Below are positions 5,384 to 8,783 of a stretch of DNA of 8,783 nucleotides, in pieces. The position numbers and the translations under genes are program-made. The stretch lies in assembly GCA_031272005.1 (NCBI GenBank), contig JAISUQ010000112.1, positions 1 to 8,783 on the forward strand, in the 5' to 3' direction. Source of the DNA: Coriobacteriales bacterium. GTDB taxonomy: Bacteria > Actinomycetota > Coriobacteriia > Coriobacteriales > UBA8131. Below the pieces are notes generated by a model, which was not told the DNA's origin, made no database searches, and was given only the letters and a program-made list of their open reading frames with translations. How positions within the stretch are numbered: the first letter of the stretch is position 1; each line of letters begins with the position of its first letter.

Positions 5384-6605
5384 ATACCTGCAAAAAGCGT
5401 CGCCAGCGTGCGCATCTCAGCGCACCCAGCTCAACTCCCGCAAGTTGCAGATAGCCCTGCGCGAGTCGCTTTATCAACGCCTGTCGGCCGAGAAGATCGC
5501 CTCACTGCTGAACACCGACCAGGCGCGCGCCAGCCGCGAGGTGGGAGCAGTGCTGGAGATGATCGTCCAGGGCGCTGAATACCGCCATCTTTGTGCAGAA
5601 GAGCGTGACACCCTGATTCGCGAGGTCTACGACCTGGTGCTGGGCTTAGGACCGCTGGAAGCCCTGCTGGCCGATCCGGCAGTCACCGAGATCATGGTCA
5701 ATGGCGCCAGCCAGGTCTTCTTCGAGCGTGGTGGCCGCATTTATCCCAGTGAAGCCAGCTTTGCCGACGAGCAGCAGCTGCGTATGGTCATCGACAGGAT
5801 AGTCGGCCCGCTGGGTCGGCGCTGTGATGAGCAGAGTCCGCTGGTCAGCGCCCGGCTCAAGCAGGGGCATCGGGTCAATGTGGTGATTCCGCCGCTGGCG
5901 CTGGATGGCCCGACTCTGACCATCCGCAAATTCCGCGAGGAGATGTACACCTTGGACGAGCTGGTGCGGATGTCCAGCATCAGCGCCGAGATTGCCGAGT
6001 TGTTGCGGGCTTCGGTGCAGCAACGGCGCAATATCGCCGTCAGCGGCGGCACCGGCGGCGGCAAGACCACGCTGCTGAACGCCCTGTCCGTGGAGATTGC
6101 CAAAGACGAGCGCATCATCACCATTGAGGATGCCGCCGAGCTGCGTTTCCATTCCCATCCCCATGTGGTCCGCCTGGAAGCCAGGATGAAGAACGCCGAG
6201 GGCACTGGTGAGGTGACCATCCGCGATCTGGTGGTCAACGCCTTGCGGATGCGCCCGGATCGCATCGTCGTCGGCGAATGCCGGGGCGCTGAAGCCCTGG
6301 ATATGCTGCAGGCCATGAATACCGGCCATGATGGCTCAATGACTACGCTGCACGCCAACTCTCCGGCAGACGTAGTCGGTCGGTTGGTGATGATGGCCCG
6401 CTACGCCATGGACCTGCCGGTCGAAGTGATTGAGGAGCAGATTGCCTCGGCCCTGGACCTGATTGTCCAGGTGGACCGCTCTGCCGATGGCCGGCGGCGC
6501 GTCACCAGTGTCTGCCGCTGCAGCAAGGGTGATTCGGGCGTGGAGCTGAGCGAGTTGGTCGGATGGAGCCAGACACAAGGCTGTTATGTCTGGAGGCCTG
6601 CGTGA
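5370..6605 (+). CDS. cpaF: CpaF/TadA pilus secretion ATPase
   Basis: This 411-aa protein is a VirB11/PulE-type hexameric ATPase that powers Tad pilus extension at the cytoplasmic face of the inner membrane. An N-terminal helical region (1-85) precedes LGLGPLEALLADPAVTEIMVNG (91-112), the family's start-of-core motif. The core holds Walker A SGGTGGGKTT (225-234, Lys232), the Asp box ITIEDAAEL (250-258), RPDRIVVGECRGAEALDMLQAMNTGHDGSMTTLHANSP with the Walker B Glu303 and His box (His320, His328), and PVEVIEEQIASALDLIV. All catalytic motifs are intact; the third P-loop glycine (GGTGGGK rather than GGTGSGK) is a mild variant. ATG 5370 follows AGAGGG (5357-5362) by 7 nt and lies inside the cpaE end. 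A longer in-frame reading from 5064 is cpaE in another frame. Its stop overlaps the tadB start (TGATG). Confidence 0.96.
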   Translation: MSLLEYLQKASPACASQRTQLNSRKLQIALRESLYQRLSAEKIASLLNTDQARASREVGAVLEMIVQGAEYRHLCAEERDTLIREVYDLVLGLGPLEALLADPAVTEIMVNGASQVFFERGGRIYPSEASFADEQQLRMVIDRIVGPLGRRCDEQSPLVSARLKQGHRVNVVIPPLALDGPTLTIRKFREEMYTLDELVRMSSISAEIAELLRASVQQRRNIAVSGGTGGGKTTLLNALSVEIAKDERIITIEDAAELRFHSHPHVVRLEARMKNAEGTGEVTIRDLVVNALRMRPDRIVVGECRGAEALDMLQAMNTGHDGSMTTLHANSPADVVGRLVMMARYAMDLPVEVIEEQIASALDLIVQVDRSADGRRRVTSVCRCSKGDSGVELSELVGWSQTQGCYVWRPA

Positions 6606-7729
6606 TGGCCGGCCCGGCTCAGATACTCCTGCCCCTGGCTGTCTGCGCCTCAGCGGCGGCCGGTGCGGCTGCCCTGCCGCTGGCGCTGGACTATCTCTTC
6701 CAGCTGATTCGCCGCGCCCGGGCGCGAACCAGGGTCATCAGCGGCAGCGAAGGGGCCTGCCAGGCCGGTCTGCCCGGCCATGTCGCTCAGGCCGCTCGAG
6801 CCCCGCAGGCTGGTCTGCCCGGCCATGTCGCTCAGGCCGCTCGAGCACCGCAGGCCGCTCAGGCTCCGGCGGCCGCCCTGCTGGCGCTGCCCCGGCTGTT
6901 GCTGGCGGATATTCTGCGCAACGGAGTCGCGCCTTTGCGTCACCCGGGACGTCTGTTGTTGGAGCAGCCCAGGCTGCACGCTGTCTTCACCGACATCACC
7001 ATCTGGCTGACACTGCGGGGTTATCAGACCAATTGCCCGGCCGCCACTCAGGCCATCCTGGCCGCTGCTCTGGTCGTGGCTGGCGCGGTGCTGCTGCTCA
7101 GCGGCATCTGGCCCGTTGCCCTGATTGCTGCTGCGGCCATACCGTTTGTCCTGCACAGCAAAGCCGGGCATTTCCTGCGTCAACGCAGTCAGGCCTTGCT
7201 GGACCAGATTCCCGATGCCCTGCGCAGCTTGGGGATCTGCTTTGGTGCCGGATATTCTCTGCAACAGGCCCTGGAACAGACAGCCGTCGATACCAGCGAA
7301 CCTCTGGGCGCCGAGTTGCGGCAGGCTGCTGCCGATGTGGCGGCCGGTCGAAGCCTGGAGGAGTCACTTGGCCTGCTGGAACAACGGACCAACCTCGCCG
7401 ACCTGCGTTTTGCCATCGTCGCTCTGGAGATCCAGCATCGGACCGGCGGCAGCATGAAGGAGCTGTTGGACCGCACGGCCAGCTCGGTGGTGGCCACAGC
7501 CGACCTCAAGCGTCAGCTGTCCGTGCAGACCGCTCAGGCCCGGTTGTCGGCCCGGGTGGTCAGCATCCTGCCACTGGTTCTGGTGGCGTTGCTGTCATTG
7601 GCCATGGAAGGTTATCTGGCGACTTTTTTCTCCAGCGTTGCCGGGATGACGGTCCTGCTGGTAGCCCTGGCTCTGGAGGCAGCCGGAGTGCTGATTATCC
7701 GCCGGATACTGGGCATCGATCTGGATTGA
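6605..7729 (+). CDS. tadB: TadB, Tad pilus inner-membrane platform protein (T2SSF domain)
   Basis: This is a 374-aa polytopic membrane protein that pairs with TadC to form the platform on which CpaF acts. Membrane segments are seen at about 7-34, 149-183 (probably two spans), 317-340 and 346-367. The T2SSF (GspF-like) cytoplasmic domain at about 190-315 shows ALLDQIPDALRSLGICFGAGYSLQQALEQTA and LRFAIVALEIQHRTGGSMKELLDRTA. It is longer than many TadB proteins because of an Ala/Gln/Pro-rich stretch (50-92) after the first span, which contains a nearly perfect 15-residue tandem duplication. ATG 6605 follows GGAGG (6592-6596) by 8 nt and overlaps the cpaF stop, so it is preferred over ATG 6563, which would add 14 residues read inside cpaF. 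The tadC Shine-Dalgarno overlaps its stop. Confidence 0.93.
   Translation: MAGPAQILLPLAVCASAAAGAAALPLALDYLFQLIRRARARTRVISGSEGACQAGLPGHVAQAARAPQAGLPGHVAQAARAPQAAQAPAAALLALPRLLLADILRNGVAPLRHPGRLLLEQPRLHAVFTDITIWLTLRGYQTNCPAATQAILAAALVVAGAVLLLSGIWPVALIAAAAIPFVLHSKAGHFLRQRSQALLDQIPDALRSLGICFGAGYSLQQALEQTAVDTSEPLGAELRQAAADVAAGRSLEESLGLLEQRTNLADLRFAIVALEIQHRTGGSMKELLDRTASSVVATADLKRQLSVQTAQARLSARVVSILPLVLVALLSLAMEGYLATFFSSVAGMTVLLVALALEAAGVLIIRRILGIDLD
6761..6868 (+). repeat. 45-bp in-frame tandem repeat in tadB
   Basis: Two 45-bp units, 6761-6805 and 6806-6850, differ at only two bases, and a partial third unit (encoding QAAQAP) runs to 6868. Each full unit encodes QAGLPGHVAQAARAP (TadB residues 53-67 and 68-82). 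Both base differences are synonymous. The near identity suggests a recent duplication, and copy number may vary between strains. Confidence 0.93.
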
Positions 7730-7742
7730 GGAGGCTGAGTCG

Positions 7743-8453
7743 ATGGAATGGTTGCTGTCTGTCCTGGCCTGTACCGGAGCAGGGTTGGCTGCCTTTCTGG
7801 CAGCAACCTGTTGGCTGCAACGCCGACAAGGCCAGTTGCATCGCCAGCAGCGCCGCCGGCAGCTTCAGGGTGGTGCAACGCCCGGCAAGGATGGCCAGCA
7901 GGCCCAGGCGCTGAATCGGCAATGGTTGATGCCCGGCGCCCTCATCGGCAGGGTTCTCAGCTGCCTGCCAGGCCAACAACGCCGCCTGAGGCAACGTCAG
8001 CTGGCCGCCTTCGAGCGCGACCTGCCGGCCATGCTGGAGATCATCGCCTTGGGGATGCATGCCGGCATGGGCTTCGATCAGGCTTTCGGGCTGTATGTGC
8101 GCCGCTTCGACAGCAAACTGGCGCAAGTCTGCCGCGAGCCCTTTGAAATCTGGGAGAAGGGCCTGATATCGCGGGCCGACGGCCTGGCTGAACTGGCATC
8201 ACGGGTGGATACGCCGCTGTTTGCCCGCTTCAGCACCACTGCCGCGCGGGCTTTGCGCTTCGGCGCGCCGCTGACGCAGCTGCTCAGTGATCTGGCTGAG
8301 GAGGCCCGCAGGGATTATCGCGCCAAGCGCCAGGAGATGGTGGCCAAGGCGCCGGTCAAGATGCTGCTGCCAACAGGCGGTCTGATCCTGCCGGCGATGC
8401 TGTTATTGGTAATGGGGCCAATCATATTGGATCTGATCGGAAAGTTAGGGTGA
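7743..8453 (+). CDS. tadC: TadC, Tad pilus inner-membrane platform protein (T2SSF domain)
   Basis: This 236-aa protein is the partner of TadB in the pilus platform. It has an N-terminal membrane span (about 3-24), a basic Gln/Arg-rich cytoplasmic linker (26-60), a T2SSF domain at about 88-205 (FERDLPAMLEIIALGMHAGMGFDQAF; FSTTAARALRFGAPLTQLLSDLAEEAR; RRDYRAKRQEMVAKAPVKM) and a C-terminal span (207-231, LLPTGGLILPAMLLLVMGPIIL). The KAPVKML..P..L...P..... ending is characteristic of TadC. It is shorter than many TadC proteins, mainly before the T2SSF domain. ATG 7743 follows a full AGGAGG (7729-7734) by 8 nt, and that site overlaps the tadB stop. It is followed immediately by flp. Confidence 0.93.
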   Translation: MEWLLSVLACTGAGLAAFLAATCWLQRRQGQLHRQQRRRQLQGGATPGKDGQQAQALNRQWLMPGALIGRVLSCLPGQQRRLRQRQLAAFERDLPAMLEIIALGMHAGMGFDQAFGLYVRRFDSKLAQVCREPFEIWEKGLISRADGLAELASRVDTPLFARFSTTAARALRFGAPLTQLLSDLAEEARRDYRAKRQEMVAKAPVKMLLPTGGLILPAMLLLVMGPIILDLIGKLG

Positions 8454-8458
8454 GGACA

Positions 8459-8716
8459 ATGAAACAGGTTTTTCAGTCGGTACGCAGTCTTATCAGCAGT
8501 CTTATCCGCGCATGCCGCAAACTCATCTGTCGGGTCAGTTGGTCGGCCTGGCTGCGCCTGAACGCCGCGGTGCGCAACGCCCGGGGCCAGGGAACGACAG
8601 AGTACGCGATATTGGTGGGCGTGTTGGTGGTCATCGCCATCATCGCCGTGGCTGCCTTCCGGGGCAAGCTGCAGGAGCTATGGAACTCGATTGCCGAGGG
8701 CATCAATGGACTCTAG
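8459..8716 (+). CDS. flp: Flp/Fap-type prepilin with long basic leader
   Basis: This is an 85-aa Flp-family major pilin precursor. The prepilin peptidase site reads RNARG-QGTTEYAILV: cleavage after Gly43 would leave Glu at +5 and Tyr at +6, the defining Flp motif, and a 42-aa mature pilin with one hydrophobic segment (ILVGVLVVIAIIAVAAF) and a short amphipathic end (LQELWNSIAEGINGL). The mature part is normal for Flp, but the 43-residue Arg-rich leader is much longer than common Flp leaders. ATG 8459 is preferred, with AGGG (8447-8450) 8 nt upstream. A GTG at 8450 would add three residues but overlaps the tadC stop and has no good ribosome site. Placement after tadC rather than at the operon head is a variant order. 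Confidence 0.92.
   Translation: MKQVFQSVRSLISSLIRACRKLICRVSWSAWLRLNAAVRNARGQGTTEYAILVGVLVVIAIIAVAAFRGKLQELWNSIAEGINGL
8484..8506 (+). repeat. 11-bp direct repeat in the flp leader
   Basis: GCAGTCTTATC occurs at 8484-8494 and 8496-8506, a 12-bp period that keeps the frame. It encodes the serine/leucine/isoleucine-rich SLISSLI of the prepilin leader. Confidence 0.85.
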
Positions 8717-8783
8717 GGCATCAGGTGAGCTGCGCCTGCCGCCTTTGATCGCGGCCTTGCTGGCAGCTGTGGCGTTGCTGACG
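8706..8783 (+). CDS. Start of a further tad-operon membrane-anchored protein (partial, runs off right edge)
   Basis: Twenty-six codons are open to the window end: MDSRASGELRLPPLIAAL and then LAAVALLT, a short polar start followed by a hydrophobic span. ATG 8706 lies inside the end of flp, which stops at 8716, and GAGGG (8696-8700) precedes it by 5 nt, so it is translationally coupled. The layout suits a TadE/TadG-like pseudopilin or another pilus assembly gene, but the fragment is too short to identify. Confidence 0.7.
   Translation, partial: MDSRASGELRLPPLIAALLAAVALLT

Noticed and set aside
5646..6329. 227-codon minus-strand frame opposite cpaF
   Set aside because: Antisense shadow of a highly conserved ATPase core.
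5064..6605. Longer 513-aa version of CpaF starting inside cpaE
   Set aside because: The first 102 codons are cpaE read out of frame; ATG 5370 has a Shine-Dalgarno at good spacing.
6761..6868. CRISPR-like array
   Set aside because: Units are directly abutting with no spacers, in frame and inside tadB; it is a coding tandem duplication.
6586..7914. 442-codon open frame overlapping tadB, longer than tadB itself
   Set aside because: It is a +1-type shadow of tadB and the tadC start, rich in Gly/Arg/Ser/Pro with no domain; the tadB frame has clear T2SSF motifs and a good ribosome site.

Overview
The window is GC-rich, gene-dense bacterial DNA. It most resembles a high-GC anaerobic actinobacterium, probably class Coriobacteriia. 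That is an inference from three things: the Tad/Flp locus layout, a Flp pilin of the QGTTEYAILVGVLVV type, and small ferredoxin, NikR and HypF genes together. No rRNA or marker gene is present to settle it.

Left block (about 1-1901, minus strand), in transcription order: trxA (thioredoxin), a small unrecognised helical protein, nikR (nickel-responsive repressor) and the N-terminal two thirds or less of hypF ([NiFe]-hydrogenase maturation carbamoyltransferase), which runs off the left edge. Gaps are 7-38 nt, so this looks like one operon joining nickel control, hydrogenase maturation and a thiol reductant.

Middle (1902-2901, plus strand): a 112-bp divergent intergenic region with a near-palindrome; a 171-aa protein that reads as a degenerate family-4-like uracil-DNA-glycosylase fold lacking the usual catalytic and Fe-S signatures; a good sigma70-type promoter; a 62-aa 2[4Fe-4S] ferredoxin; and a very strong intrinsic terminator.

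Right block (about 2902-8783, plus strand): about 270 bp of regulatory DNA with a palindrome and an 11-bp-periodic direct-repeat array, followed by a tightly coupled tad operon. Its genes are cpaB (SAF-domain pilus assembly protein), cpaE (MinD/ParA-like ATPase with pseudo-receiver), cpaF/tadA (secretion ATPase), tadB and tadC (inner-membrane platform), flp (prepilin with an unusually long leader) and the first 26 codons of another membrane-anchored gene. Neighbouring tad genes overlap or lie within 13 nt, which implies translational coupling. Together they would assemble a type IVc (Tad/Flp) pilus. A prepilin peptidase and TadE/TadG-like pseudopilins would be expected just outside the window.

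I see no clearly new multi-gene system. The observations most worth a second look are the UDG-like protein, the 11-bp-periodic array before the tad operon, the recent 45-bp in-frame duplication in tadB, the altered nucleotide-binding motifs of CpaE, and the long Flp leader.
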